A stretch of DNA of 64,000 bases from positions 6,028,001 through 6,092,000 of the forward strand of contig NZ_BNED01000005.1 in assembly GCF_016755875.1 (NCBI RefSeq). The letters are read 5' to 3'. Position numbers and translations under genes: made by a program. The notes beneath the pieces are model-generated. The model saw nothing but the letters and a program-made list of their open reading frames with translations. It was not told the origin of the DNA and did not search any database. The stretch is from Streptomyces spororaveus (lineage in GTDB: Bacteria; Actinomycetota; Actinomycetes; Streptomycetales; Streptomycetaceae). Every line of letters starts with the position of its first letter. Position 1 is the stretch's first letter. This document shows positions 1 to 8,240 of this stretch, one piece after another.

Positions 1-873
1 ACCGGGTCGACCGGGCTCATCGGAAGTGCACTCGTGCGGTCCCTGCGGGCGGACGGGCACGAGGTGGTGCGGTTCGTACGCCGGGAGCCCGTCGGGGCGG
101 ACGAGGCGCGGTGGGATCCGGCACGGGGGTTCGTGGACCCCGCCGGGCTGGCCGGCTGCGGGGCCGTCGTGCATCTGGCCGGGGCCGGGGTCGGGGACCA
201 CCGGTGGACGGCCGCGTACAAGAGGGAGATCCGTGACAGCCGGGTGCTCGGCACGGCCGCGCTCGCGAACGCCCTCGCCGCGCTCGACGAGCCGCCCGCC
301 GTCCTGGTCAGCGGTTCGGCCGTCGGCTACTACGGGGACACCGGCGACCGGGCCGTCGACGAGGGCGCCCCCGCCGGGCAGGGGTTCCTGCCCTCGGTCT
401 GCGTGGAGTGGGAGGCGGCCGCCGCCCCCGCCCAGGAGGCCGGGATCCGGACCGCGTTCGCCCGTACCGGTCTGGTCGTCGCCCGCGAGGGCGGGGCCTG
501 GGGGCGGATGTTCCCGATCTTCCGGGCCGGTGTCGGCGGCCGGCTCGGCAACGGCCGCCAGTACTGGTCGTACATCTCCCTCCGGGACGAGGTCGCGGCC
601 CTGCGGCACGTCATCGACACCCCGGGCGTGTCCGGCCCGGTCAACCTGACCGCCCCGGAGCCGCTGACCAACCGCCAGGTCACCGAGGCCATGGCCCGGG
701 TGCTGCACCGGCCCGCGCTGCTGCCCGTGCCGGCCGTGGCGCTGCGCGTGGTGCTGGGGGAGTTCTCCGGGGACGTGCTGGGCAGTCAGCGGGCCCGGCC
801 CGCGCGGCTGCTGGAGTCCGGATTCGTCTTTCGCGACCCCGGCATCGAGCAGGCGATCCGCGCCGCGCTCTGA
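1..873 (+). CDS. TIGR01777-type SDR epimerase family protein, 5' end cut by window edge
   Basis: The reading frame is open from base 1, so the gene begins outside the window. It starts inside a Rossmann nucleotide-binding loop (TGSTGLIG) and ends at TGA 871-873. The YxxxK-type region has become SGSAVGYYGDTGDRAVDE, and the C-terminal tail has PARLLESGFVFRDP, both typical of the YfcH/TIGR01777 group of extended short-chain dehydrogenases (about 300 residues; here roughly 290 are visible). The family binds NAD(P) and resembles nucleotide-sugar epimerases, but its substrate is generally unknown. A repeat-rich gap separates it from the next co-oriented gene. The family call is firm; the function is not. 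Confidence 0.85.
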   Translation, partial: TGSTGLIGSALVRSLRADGHEVVRFVRREPVGADEARWDPARGFVDPAGLAGCGAVVHLAGAGVGDHRWTAAYKREIRDSRVLGTAALANALAALDEPPAVLVSGSAVGYYGDTGDRAVDEGAPAGQGFLPSVCVEWEAAAAPAQEAGIRTAFARTGLVVAREGGAWGRMFPIFRAGVGGRLGNGRQYWSYISLRDEVAALRHVIDTPGVSGPVNLTAPEPLTNRQVTEAMARVLHRPALLPVPAVALRVVLGEFSGDVLGSQRARPARLLESGFVFRDPGIEQAIRAAL

Positions 874-880
874 GATCCGC

Positions 881-941
881 GTGCGACCACCGTGCGACCG
901 TTCGTGACCCATATGCGACCGCTGTGCGACCGGAGTTGACC
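881..941 (+). repeat. Six imperfect TGCGACC-type direct repeats at about 11-bp spacing
   Basis: Copies of (G)TGCGACC or a close variant begin at 881, 892, 904 (GTGACCC), 913 (ATGCGACC), 924 and 935 (GTTGACC). The spacings are 11, 12, 9, 11 and 11 bp, about one helical turn. The array lies in the intergenic region upstream of the flavin oxidoreductase at 1030. Helically phased heptamers are the type of site bound by OmpR-like winged-helix regulators such as SARPs, but the heptamer is not the classical SARP sequence, so an operator role is inferred. Confidence 0.5.
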
Positions 942-1029
942 GCAATACCCGGGCGAACTCGGGTTCCCCTTTAACCCGTTGGGGGAAGGAGGATCCCCAC
1001 ACAGCCGCGCCGACCTCGGGGAGGGGCAC

Positions 1030-2301
1030 GTGCTCAGCAGCGCACACCAGGCCGCACACCATGCGGACGTCGTCATCGTAGGAGCCGGAGTCTCAGGACT
1101 CGCGGCAGCGCAGCACCTGATCGCAGCCGGAGTCACGGTCACCGTCCTGGAGGCCGCGGACGACCCCGGCGGGCGGATGGCCACCGAGTCCGCCGACGGA
1201 TTCCGGCTCGACCGGATCGGCCAACTGCTCAACACCGCGTACACGGAGCTCGAACGCACCCCCGGCCTGCGGGCCCTGACCCTGCGCCCCTTCGCGCCGG
1301 GCGTCCTCGTCCACACCGACGGGAAACCGCTGCGGGTCGGGGTCCTCACCCCGGCCCGGGCCCTGGCCAGCGGCTCCCTCGACCAGGCCCGGATCAGCGC
1401 CGCCCTGGCCCGGCTCGCCACCCTGCCCGAGGAGAAGCTGCTCGCCCGACCCGAACGCACCGCACACGCCGCCCTGCGCTCCCGGGGGCTGCCCACGCGC
1501 ACCCTGAACGGGGCGCTCCGCCCCCTGCTCGCCACCCTGCTGCGCGACCCGGAACTCACCACCTCCAGCCGGGTCGCCGACCTCGCCCTGCGCACCTTCG
1601 CCCGCGGCCGCCTCGCCGTGCCCGAGGGCGGCGCGGCGGCCCTGCCCGACCTGCTCGCCGCCGCCCTGCCACCCGGCACCGTACGGACCGGCGTACGGGT
1701 CCGGTCGGTGGCGACCAACCTGGTCACCACCGAGGAGCACGGCGACTTCCGCTGCCGGTCCGTGCTCCTGGCCACCGGCGCCCGCGCCGCCGCCGAGCTC
1801 CTGCCCGGCCTGCGCGTGCCGGCCTTCCACGAGGTCACCGTCCTGCACCACGCCACCAGCGCACCCCTGTTCCGGGACGGCTCGCTGCTCCTGGACGGGG
1901 ACCCCAGGTGGCCCGTCTCCCACACGGCCGTGATGAGCGCGGTCGACCCGACGCGGGCCCCGGCCGGCCGGAGCCTGGTCACCACCACCGTCCTCGGGCC
2001 GCCGCCGCCCGTGCGTACGGTCGCCTCGCGCCTGGCCCGGCTCTACGACACCCCCACTCGCGAGTGGGAGCTGCTGACCGTCCACCACACCCCGGAGGCG
2101 GTTCCCGCGATGCCCCCGCCGCACGACCTGCGGCGTCCCGTACGGGTGCTGGCCGGGCTGTACGTGTGCGGTGACCACCGCGACACCAACACCGTCCAGG
2201 GAGCCCTGCACTCGGCCCGCCGTGCCGCCGGAGCCGTCCTGCGCGACTTCGGCATCCCCATCCCGGTGGCACCGGAACCCGCACTTCCGGTGGCGGCCTG
2301 A
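1030..2301 (+). CDS. FAD-dependent oxidoreductase (amine oxidase / phytoene dehydrogenase-like)
   Basis: The N-terminus carries a dinucleotide-binding motif (VVIVGAGVSGLAAAQ, about residues 12-26) followed by an acidic residue and GGR about 20 residues later, as in the amine oxidase/protoporphyrinogen oxidase superfamily. The C-terminus has the second FAD motif (LYVCGDHRDTNTVQGA). At 423 residues it matches single-domain members. GTG at 1030 was preferred to the upstream TTG at 979 because GGGGAGGGG lies just before it and the Rossmann fold then starts about 10 residues in. It probably acts in the cytosol on a hydrophobic or amine substrate that cannot be named. The phased repeats at 881-941 precede it. 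Confidence 0.85.
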   Translation: MLSSAHQAAHHADVVIVGAGVSGLAAAQHLIAAGVTVTVLEAADDPGGRMATESADGFRLDRIGQLLNTAYTELERTPGLRALTLRPFAPGVLVHTDGKPLRVGVLTPARALASGSLDQARISAALARLATLPEEKLLARPERTAHAALRSRGLPTRTLNGALRPLLATLLRDPELTTSSRVADLALRTFARGRLAVPEGGAAALPDLLAAALPPGTVRTGVRVRSVATNLVTTEEHGDFRCRSVLLATGARAAAELLPGLRVPAFHEVTVLHHATSAPLFRDGSLLLDGDPRWPVSHTAVMSAVDPTRAPAGRSLVTTTVLGPPPPVRTVASRLARLYDTPTREWELLTVHHTPEAVPAMPPPHDLRRPVRVLAGLYVCGDHRDTNTVQGALHSARRAAGAVLRDFGIPIPVAPEPALPVAA

Positions 2302-2318
2302 GAACCACCGACGCCACA

Positions 2319-2352
2319 GGGTCCCGGTCCTCCCGCCAGGGGACCGGGCCCC
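2319..2352. terminator. Hairpin between convergent genes
   Basis: CCCGGTCC (2323-2330) pairs with GGACCGGG (2341-2348) across a 10-nt loop, with some further pairing outside. It lies between the stop of the flavin oxidoreductase and the stop of the convergent regulator and may serve both. Confidence 0.5.
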
Positions 2353-2382
2353 TGCCGTCGGCCGGCCGCCGGGCCGGCGCCG

Positions 2383-3822
2383 TCAGGACAGGGCCGCCAC
2401 CCGGTCCCGGTAGGTCCGCACGGCCGAGGCGTCCCGGTAGGGCTCCAGCCGCCGCTCGAAGTCCCGTACGTACTCCACCGCCCGCACCGACCGCATCTCC
2501 ATCGCCTGCTGCGCCGCCTCCGCGCCCAGCGCGCACGCCTGGTCCAGCTCGCCCAGCCCCAGCCGGGCCGTGGCCAGCACCACCCGGCAGAACAGCCGGG
2601 ACCGCGCGTACCCCGGCGCCCTCAGCTGCAGGGACCGCTCCGCGTGCTGGGCCGAGGCCCGGTACTGCTGGAGGTCCCGGTGGCAGTGCCCGAACTCGTC
2701 CGCCAGCTGCGCCTCGTCGAAGGCGCGCGCCCAGTGCGGTACGTCGTCCCCCGGACGGGCCGCGCCCAGCGCCCGCTCGGCCCGCACCAGGGACGCGGTC
2801 GACGCGCGGACCTCGCCGAGGACGGCGTGACCGCGCGCCTCCGCCGAGTGGAGCAGCGCCTGCACCACCGGCGGCGGGCCGGAGCCGACGCCCTGCTGGG
2901 CCACCCGGGCCAGCTGGACGGCCTCGCGGCCGTGGCCGAGGTAGACCGCCTGCCGGCTCATGGTGACCAGGACGTACGAGCCGTAGGGCCGGTCCGCGGC
3001 CGCCTGCGCGAGCCGCAGCGCCTGAACGAAGTACCGCTGGGCGAGCCCGTGCGCGGCGATGTCGTAGGAGGTCCAGCCCGCGAGCCGGGTCAGATCGGCG
3101 GCGGCCGAGAAGAGCCGCCGCCCGGTGGTCTCCCCGTAGGTCCCGCGGAGCATGGGCTCGGCCTCGTGCTCCAGGTAGCGGACCAGGGCCTGGCGGGCGT
3201 GCCCGCCGCCGTAGGCCTGGTCCAGGGTCCGGAACAGCTCGCTCACCGATCTCAGTGCGGCGATGTCCCCGCTGGTCACGCGCTGCCCGGGGCCGCGGTC
3301 GATCTGCCGCTGCCGGGGTACCGAGGCCCGTCCCTGCAGCGGGACGCGGGCCGCCGAGGGCTCCGCGCCCCGGCCGACCCGCTCGTCGGCGCGCCCGATC
3401 AGCCAGTCCCGGCTGGGCACGACCAGCCCGGCCGGGGTGAAGGCGATCTTCCGGAGCTCGGCGTGCGAGCCGGAGTCCTTGCGCCACAGCCCGCTCGCGA
3501 TGTCGACGGCTTCCTCGGGGGTGGCCGCGAACTCCAGCCCCGCGTACACGGGCGCGCAGGCGTCCAGGCCGAGGTCCTGGGCGGAGAGCCGTCGGCCGAG
3601 GCGGCGGGTGAAGACCTCGGCGATCAGTGCCGGGGTGGTGCCGCGGGGCTGCTGCCCGCGCAGCCACCGGGTCACCGAGGTCTTGTCGTAGCGCAGGTCG
3701 AGACCGTGCTCCAGACCGAGCTGGTCGACGCGGCGGGCTAGCCCGGCGTTGGAGAACCCGGCTTCCGCGATCAGCGCCGCGAGCTGCCGGTTGGGGACAC
3801 GCTGGGCAGGTCGTTCCGTCAT
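2383..3822 (-). CDS. NsdA-like transcriptional regulator with N-terminal HTH and TPR-like C-terminus
   Basis: The protein is 479 residues long. Its N-terminal roughly 90 residues (NRQLAALIAEAGFSNAGLARRV ... SVTRWLRGQQPRG) form an XRE-type helix-turn-helix of the kind found in Streptomyces NsdA-like proteins. The rest is alpha-helical and alanine/arginine-rich with TPR-like spacing (QALRLAQAAADRPYGSYVL; EVRASTASLVRAERAL). Related proteins influence development and antibiotic production in Streptomyces, but this member's targets are unknown. ATG 3822 was chosen over an upstream in-frame start because GGAG precedes it and the HTH begins shortly after. It is convergent with the flavin oxidoreductase and divergent from the small zinc-ribbon gene. 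Confidence 0.75.
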   Translation of the reverse strand: MTERPAQRVPNRQLAALIAEAGFSNAGLARRVDQLGLEHGLDLRYDKTSVTRWLRGQQPRGTTPALIAEVFTRRLGRRLSAQDLGLDACAPVYAGLEFAATPEEAVDIASGLWRKDSGSHAELRKIAFTPAGLVVPSRDWLIGRADERVGRGAEPSAARVPLQGRASVPRQRQIDRGPGQRVTSGDIAALRSVSELFRTLDQAYGGGHARQALVRYLEHEAEPMLRGTYGETTGRRLFSAAADLTRLAGWTSYDIAAHGLAQRYFVQALRLAQAAADRPYGSYVLVTMSRQAVYLGHGREAVQLARVAQQGVGSGPPPVVQALLHSAEARGHAVLGEVRASTASLVRAERALGAARPGDDVPHWARAFDEAQLADEFGHCHRDLQQYRASAQHAERSLQLRAPGYARSRLFCRVVLATARLGLGELDQACALGAEAAQQAMEMRSVRAVEYVRDFERRLEPYRDASAVRTYRDRVAALS

Positions 3823-3995
3823 CGGCTCCACGGTTTCCTGACGTGACGGACCGGGGTCCCGGCCCTGTGAACGGCGTGAATGTAGCGGCGAACTTCGCTG
3901 ATGCTGCCCTCTCTGCCCCACATTCATCCGATCGTGTGCAGAATGCGTAGGGCCCTTTACGGACCGGCCCCCTCCGCCCGCGTACGCTGCGGGCC

Positions 3996-4316
3996 ATGAC
4001 CCCTCGGCCCCCCAGGGCGCACCTCCCCGAGGAGCGAACCGAATCCACCGCCCCGCTGCCCCCGCCCGAACTGACCGAGGCGGAGTGCCGGCGCTGCGGC
4101 ACCTACATCGCGGGGCTCGACGGCCGGTACGCGTGCGGGGTGTGCGGCTGGGTCAACGACCACTCGGAGGGCCACCGGCGGCTGCCGCGCGCGGACGAGG
4201 ACCCGGACCGGCCGTCCAGGGGACGGCGCCGGCCGAAGCAGCTGCCGGGACCCCCGGCGGAACCCGCGCGGGAACCCGCGCATGAGCCCGCCCCCGAGCC
4301 CGCGCCGGGGCCCTGA
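3996..4316 (+). CDS. Small hypothetical protein with a CxxC...CxxC zinc-ribbon core
   Basis: This is a 106-residue protein. Residues about 28-50 contain CRRCGTYIAGLDGRYACGVCGW, two CxxC knuckles about 16 residues apart that would bind one zinc. The flanks are Pro/Glu/Arg-rich and probably disordered, ending in repeated EPA units. It sits 76 bp upstream of lipB in the same direction and may share its transcript. No function is recognised; a nucleic-acid or protein-binding role would be a guess. Confidence 0.65.
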   Translation: MTPRPPRAHLPEERTESTAPLPPPELTEAECRRCGTYIAGLDGRYACGVCGWVNDHSEGHRRLPRADEDPDRPSRGRRRPKQLPGPPAEPAREPAHEPAPEPAPGP

Positions 4317-4392
4317 AGGGGCCCGCACGGCCCGCCGTACCCTTGCTCAGTGAGGTACGTGCACACAGCAGGTTCAACGAGGAGGCGCTGCG

Positions 4393-5193
4393 GTGGCTGA
4401 GCTTGGGTTTGTCCATCTGGGCTTCGGACCGGAATCCGTCGAGTACACCCGGGCCTGGGAAGAACAGCGCAGGGTGCACGCGGCCCGCTTCGCGGACGAG
4501 ATAGAGGACACCTGCCTCCTGCTGGAGCACCTGCCGGTCTACACGGCCGGCCGGCGTACCGATCCCAGCGAGCGCCCGCTCGACGGCACCCCCGTCGTCG
4601 ACGTGGACCGCGGCGGCAAGATCACCTGGCACGGCCCGGGCCAGCTGGTCGGCTACCCGATCATGAAGCTGCCCCGCCCGGTGGACGTGGTCGCCCACGT
4701 CCGCCGCCTCGAAGAGGCCCTGATCCGCACCGCCGCCGAGTTCGGCCTGGAGACCACCCGGGTCGAGGGCCGCTCCGGCGTCTGGGTCCTGGGCGACCCC
4801 GTCGAGGAGCGCCCGAAGATCGGCGGCCTCTCGCTGGAGTTCGACCCCCGGCTGCACGACGAGGAGTTCGACGCGCGGCTGAACGGCCCCGAGTACGCCC
4901 CGTCCAACGCGGGCCAGCGCCGCGAGGACCGCAAGCTCGCCGCCATCGGCATCCGGGTCGCCAAGGGCGTCACGATGCACGGCTTCGCGATCAACGTGAA
5001 CCCGGACAGCACCTGGTTCGACCGGATCATCCCCTGCGGGATCCGGGACGCCGGTGTGACCTCGCTCTCGTACGAACTGGGCCGCGAGGTCACCATCGCG
5101 GAGGTACTCCCGGTGGCCGAACGGCACCTGAGGGACGTGCTGGAGCACGCCGAGCCGAAGCCCCGTGAAACGGCGTCGGCCGCGGGCGCCTGA
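4393..5193 (+). CDS. lipB: Lipoyl(octanoyl) transferase LipB
   Basis: LipB transfers octanoate from acyl carrier protein to the conserved lysine of lipoyl domains in E2 subunits and GcvH, the first step of lipoate assembly in the cytosol. The 266-residue product has the family block [18 protein letters not shown], the catalytic lysine region ([16 protein letters not shown]) and the catalytic cysteine (IIPCGIRD). Between SGVWV and KLAAIGIR there is an insertion of about 35 residues, seen in actinobacterial LipB. The GTG start follows GAGGAGGC. lipA lies 110 bp downstream in the same direction, so the two lipoylation steps are paired. Confidence 0.97.
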   Translation: MAELGFVHLGFGPESVEYTRAWEEQRRVHAARFADEIEDTCLLLEHLPVYTAGRRTDPSERPLDGTPVVDVDRGGKITWHGPGQLVGYPIMKLPRPVDVVAHVRRLEEALIRTAAEFGLETTRVEGRSGVWVLGDPVEERPKIGGLSLEFDPRLHDEEFDARLNGPEYAPSNAGQRREDRKLAAIGIRVAKGVTMHGFAINVNPDSTWFDRIIPCGIRDAGVTSLSYELGREVTIAEVLPVAERHLRDVLEHAEPKPRETASAAGA

Positions 5194-5303
5194 CGCCCCG
5201 GGAATGCGGCCGGCCCCTCGCAGGTTGGCCGACGTAAGAGCGTACGAAATTACGGGCGTACCCTGGTGGGCGCCCGAACAATCGAAGTCACAGGGAGCCG
5301 GTC

Positions 5304-6251
5304 GTGTCCGCAGTCGCACCCGACGGACGCAAGATGCTGCGCCTGGAGGTCCGTAACGCCCAGACCCCCATCGAGCGCAAGCCCGAGTGGATCAAGACCC
5401 GGGCGAAGATGGGTCCCGAGTACACCAAGATGCAGGCCCTGGTGAAGGGCGAAGGACTGCACACGGTGTGCCAGGAAGCCGGCTGTCCGAACATCTACGA
5501 ATGCTGGGAGGACCGCGAGGCCACCTTCCTCATCGGTGGTGACCAGTGCACCCGGCGCTGTGACTTCTGCCAGATCGACACGGGCAAGCCCGAGGCGCTG
5601 GACCGTGACGAGCCGCGGCGCGTCGGCGAGTCCGTGGTCACGATGGACCTCAACTACGCCACCATCACGGGCGTCGCGCGCGACGACCTGGCCGACGGCG
5701 GCGCCTGGCTGTACGCGGAGACCGTGCGCCAGATCCACCAGCAGACGGCGGGCCGCGAGACCGGCCACACCAAGGTCGAGCTGCTGGCCCCCGACTTCAA
5801 CGCGGTCCCGGAGCTGCTGGAGGAGGTCTTCGCCTCCCGCCCCGAGGTCTTCGCGCACAACGTCGAGACGGTGCCGCGGATCTTCAAGCGGATCCGCCCC
5901 GGCTTCCGCTACGAGCGCTCGCTCGACGTGATCACCAAAGCCCGCGCCTACGGCCTGGTGACCAAGTCGAACCTGATCCTCGGCATGGGCGAGGAGCGCG
6001 AGGAGGTCTCGCAGGCCCTGAAGGACCTGCACGAGGCCGGCTGTGAGCTCATCACCATCACCCAGTACCTGCGGCCCTCGCCGCGGCACCACCCCGTCGA
6101 GCGCTGGGTGAAGCCGGCCGAGTTCGTGGAGCTGGCGAAGGAGGCCGAGGAGATCGGCTACTCCGGCGTCATGTCCGGTCCGCTGGTCCGCTCGTCCTAC
6201 CGGGCGGGTCGCCTCTACCAGCAGGCGATGGAGAAGCGCAGCCGAGTCTGA
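5304..6251 (+). CDS. lipA: Lipoyl synthase LipA (radical SAM)
   Basis: LipA inserts two sulfur atoms into protein-bound octanoyl chains using radical SAM chemistry and a sacrificial auxiliary [4Fe-4S] cluster. The 315-residue protein shows the auxiliary-cluster cysteines C-x4-C-x5-C ([12 protein letters not shown]), the radical SAM motif C-x3-C-x2-C (CTRRCDFC) and the C-terminal SSYRAG motif whose serine ligates the auxiliary cluster. It starts with GTG after CAGGGAGCC. Its products are the cofactors of the E2 protein encoded at 22590-24392. Confidence 0.98.
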   Translation: MSAVAPDGRKMLRLEVRNAQTPIERKPEWIKTRAKMGPEYTKMQALVKGEGLHTVCQEAGCPNIYECWEDREATFLIGGDQCTRRCDFCQIDTGKPEALDRDEPRRVGESVVTMDLNYATITGVARDDLADGGAWLYAETVRQIHQQTAGRETGHTKVELLAPDFNAVPELLEEVFASRPEVFAHNVETVPRIFKRIRPGFRYERSLDVITKARAYGLVTKSNLILGMGEEREEVSQALKDLHEAGCELITITQYLRPSPRHHPVERWVKPAEFVELAKEAEEIGYSGVMSGPLVRSSYRAGRLYQQAMEKRSRV

Positions 6252-6576
6252 GCGCAGGTCGAGGGTCCGCCCGAGGTACGAGGGCGGGCACTCGGCCGGA
6301 GCGGTGACGAGGCGGAGCTCGACCGCGGGTACAGAGAAGCGCGCGAGCGTGTGAAGTCGCGCACAAAGCGTTACTAGCGGGTAACACCGCGCCGACGCGG
6401 CCCCTAGGCTCTTCCCAGAGGAAGAGTCCGGCGGGCCGCGTCAGTGTTTGCAACGTGTCCATCACATTTGACCGACCGGTCACGCCCTGGTAACACCAGT
6501 CAGTGACGCTTGGTCCACGCACCGCACACACCGCTCGCATCACGCCGACGCGAGCATCGTGAAAGGGATCGACACC
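6252..6576 (+). promoter_or_regulatory. 325-bp intergenic region with three inverted repeats before a small gene
   Basis: No gene is seen here. A compound stem-loop spans 6397-6439: GCGGCCC/GGGCCGC outer arms enclose CTCTTCC-CAGA-GGAAGAG. At 6469-6482 TGACC-GACC-GGTCA resembles a TetR-family operator. At 6487-6499 CTGGT-AAC-ACCAG is a perfect short palindrome. The first may terminate lipA transcription; the other two lie where a promoter and 5' leader of the gene at 6577 would be. All roles are inferred from position and symmetry. Confidence 0.5.
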
Positions 6577-6774
6577 ATGCAGGCCGCGCCCGTACGCGCC
6601 ATTGCCATCCCGACCTTCTCCGATGCCTTCCGGGGCATCGAGTCCCTGCTGATGAGCGGGGCCCGCCGCAACGCCTGGACGGCGGTCCTGGAGGACCGCA
6701 AGAGGGCCAAGGACCGGGTCGAAACCGAACACGTACTTGAGGCCGCGGCTACCCGAACCCCGCAGGCCACGTAA
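6577..6774 (+). CDS. Small conserved actinomycete protein, function unknown
   Basis: This is a 65-residue, mildly basic protein (IPTFSDAFRGIESLLMSGARRNAW core) with no membrane segment or cysteine. ATG 6577 is preferred over the in-frame GTG at 6559 because AAAGGGA lies 8 nt before it. A small gene like this sits between lipA and the DUF4191 gene in Streptomyces genomes as I remember them, which supports it being real. It is preceded by an unusually structured 325-bp region and followed after 10 bp by the DUF4191 gene, suggesting one transcript. Confidence 0.7.
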   Translation: MQAAPVRAIAIPTFSDAFRGIESLLMSGARRNAWTAVLEDRKRAKDRVETEHVLEAAATRTPQAT

Positions 6775-6784
6775 ACTTCGCTTT

Positions 6785-7483
6785 ATGGCGAGGAAGTCAA
6801 ACGCAGAGACTGCTGCGAACCCCGGGCGACTGAAGCAGATCGCCCTCACGTACAAGATGACGCGCAAGGCGGACCCGAAGGTCGGTCTGATCGTCGCGGG
6901 CGTGGGCATCGTCACCTTCGGTGTCTTTCTCGCCTTCGGCTTCCTGATCGAGCACGAGATCTACCTGGGCGTCCTGGGATTCCTGGTGGCGTTCCTCGCG
7001 ATGGCGATCGTCTTCGGACGGCGGGCCGAGCGCGCTGCCTTCGGGCAGATGGAGGGCCAGCCGGGAGCGGCCGCGGCCGTTCTGGACAACGTGGGACGGG
7101 GCTGGACGACCACCCCGGCCATCGCGATGACCCGGCAGCAGGACATCGTCCACCGTGCCGTCGGCAAGGCCGGCGTCGTGCTGATCGCCGAGGGCAACCC
7201 GAACCGCGTGAAGCCGCTGCTCGCGAACGAGAAGAAGAAGCTGGCCCGGATCATGCCGGACGTGCCGGTGCACGACTTCATCGTGGGCACGGGCGAGGGC
7301 GAGGTGCCGCTCAAGAAGGTGCGCACCACCCTGCTCAAGCTGCCGCGCGTGCTGGCCGGCCCGCAGATCACCGAGGTCAACGACAAGCTGCGCGCCATGG
7401 GTGATCTCATGAGCAACATGCCGCTGCCGAAGGGCCCCATGCCGAAGGGCATGAAGATGCCGCGCGGCGGAAAGATGCGCTGA
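6785..7483 (+). CDS. DUF4191 family membrane protein
   Basis: The protein is 232 residues long. Two adjacent hydrophobic segments (about residues 35-80: LIVAGVGIVTFGVFLAFGFL and LGVLGFLVAFLAMAIVFG) form a membrane hairpin, followed by a soluble domain (RGWTTTPAIAMTRQQD, GVVLIAEGNPNRVKPLL) and a basic Met/Lys/Pro-rich tail (MPLPKGPMPKGMKMP). This is the actinobacterial DUF4191 architecture, of unknown function. ATG 6785 lies 10 bp after the small upstream gene. The strong hairpin at 7505-7560 ends the unit. Confidence 0.85.
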   Translation: MARKSNAETAANPGRLKQIALTYKMTRKADPKVGLIVAGVGIVTFGVFLAFGFLIEHEIYLGVLGFLVAFLAMAIVFGRRAERAAFGQMEGQPGAAAAVLDNVGRGWTTTPAIAMTRQQDIVHRAVGKAGVVLIAEGNPNRVKPLLANEKKKLARIMPDVPVHDFIVGTGEGEVPLKKVRTTLLKLPRVLAGPQITEVNDKLRAMGDLMSNMPLPKGPMPKGMKMPRGGKMR

Positions 7484-7504
7484 CCCGGTCAGCTGATTTT
7501 CGTA

Positions 7505-7560
7505 TACGACACAGGGGTGCCCCCCGAGCCCGTGAGCTCGGGGGGCACCCCTGTGTCGTA
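7505..7560. terminator. Perfect 25-bp stem bidirectional terminator
   Basis: Positions 7505-7529 are exactly complementary to 7536-7560, separated by a 6-nt loop (CCGTGA). It lies between the DUF4191 gene and the convergent RDD gene and can terminate both. There is no long U-tract, as is usual in Streptomyces. Confidence 0.85.
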
Positions 7561-7587
7561 CGGCTTCCGCTGCGGACCGGATGCGGA

Positions 7588-8055
7588 CTAGATGCGGACC
7601 TGGACGGCGCGTGCCAGCCGGTCGTGCAGGCCGCGGCCGTCGCGGTCCCAGATCAGCGCCGGGATGACCAGGGCCAGCAGCAGCGTCCGCAGGACCACCC
7701 GGACGATGCCGAGGCGGCCGCCGGACTCCGAAATCACCCGGAGGCCCAGGATCCGCTTGCCGGGGGTGAAGCCCACGGTGCCGACCGTCAGGATGGTGAG
7801 GGTCACGAAGAGCGCGAGGGTCCAGTTGCCGGCCGAGGCCATGTCGCCGCGCGTGATCAGCCCGTAGGCAATCAGCTGGCAGCCGATCCAGTCGATCGCG
7901 ACGGCGCCGAGCCGGCGCCCGAACCGGGCCACCGAGCCGGGCCCCTGCTGGGGGAGGCCGAGTCGCTGACCCGGATAGCCGAAGTCGACGCCCATCTCCT
8001 CGGCGGCCGCGCGGGGGCCGGAGAGCCAGGATCCGATTGCCTGTCTGTTGTCCAC
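7588..8055 (-). CDS. RDD family integral membrane protein
   Basis: About 155 residues. The core carries the RDD signature pattern: RFGRRLGAVAIDWIG near the first membrane segment, a TPGKRILGLRVI loop, and WDRDGRGLHDRLARAVQV at the C-terminus, with three hydrophobic segments. RDD proteins are small membrane proteins, sometimes linked to ion or stress handling, without a defined reaction here. I chose GTG 8055 (giving VDNRQAIGSWLSGP); a GTG at 8082 has a GGAGGG only 2 nt away, too close to use well. It is divergent from glnA. Confidence 0.8.
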   Translation of the reverse strand: MDNRQAIGSWLSGPRAAAEEMGVDFGYPGQRLGLPQQGPGSVARFGRRLGAVAIDWIGCQLIAYGLITRGDMASAGNWTLALFVTLTILTVGTVGFTPGKRILGLRVISESGGRLGIVRVVLRTLLLALVIPALIWDRDGRGLHDRLARAVQVRI

Positions 8056-8103
8056 CCGAACACGGTACCCGTGGCGCCGCACGGCCCTCCGGCCGGACCC
8101 TGG

Positions 8104-8141
8104 TTAACTTGTGCGAAACAAATGGGTCATGCTTGGGAAAT
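8104..8141 (+). promoter_or_regulatory. GlnR-type operator upstream of glnA
   Basis: TTAAC (8104-8108), GAAAC (8115-8119), GTCAT (8126-8130) and GAAAT (8137-8141) are separated by exactly 6 nt each, reproducing the Streptomyces GlnR consensus of alternating gTnAC and GaAAc boxes with 6-nt spacers. GlnR activates glnA under nitrogen limitation. The site is about 100 bp upstream of the glnA start, in the divergent region with the RDD gene. Confidence 0.85.
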
Positions 8142-8240
8142 CCCGTCTGCTTATGGTCGGGTCAGCGTGCGGCACCGCACTGACGCACCACGAGCTATAA
8201 AGCCCGTCCCTGCCCCGGGGCCGGGAGTAGGAGGAGTTGG

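Noticed and set aside
979-1029. TTG start at 979 for the flavin oxidoreductase
   Set aside because: GTG 1030 has a better ribosome site and gives the normal distance to the FAD motif.
4790-4930. The insertion in LipB as a sign of fusion or transfer
   Set aside because: A similar insertion is usual in actinobacterial LipB, as far as I recall.
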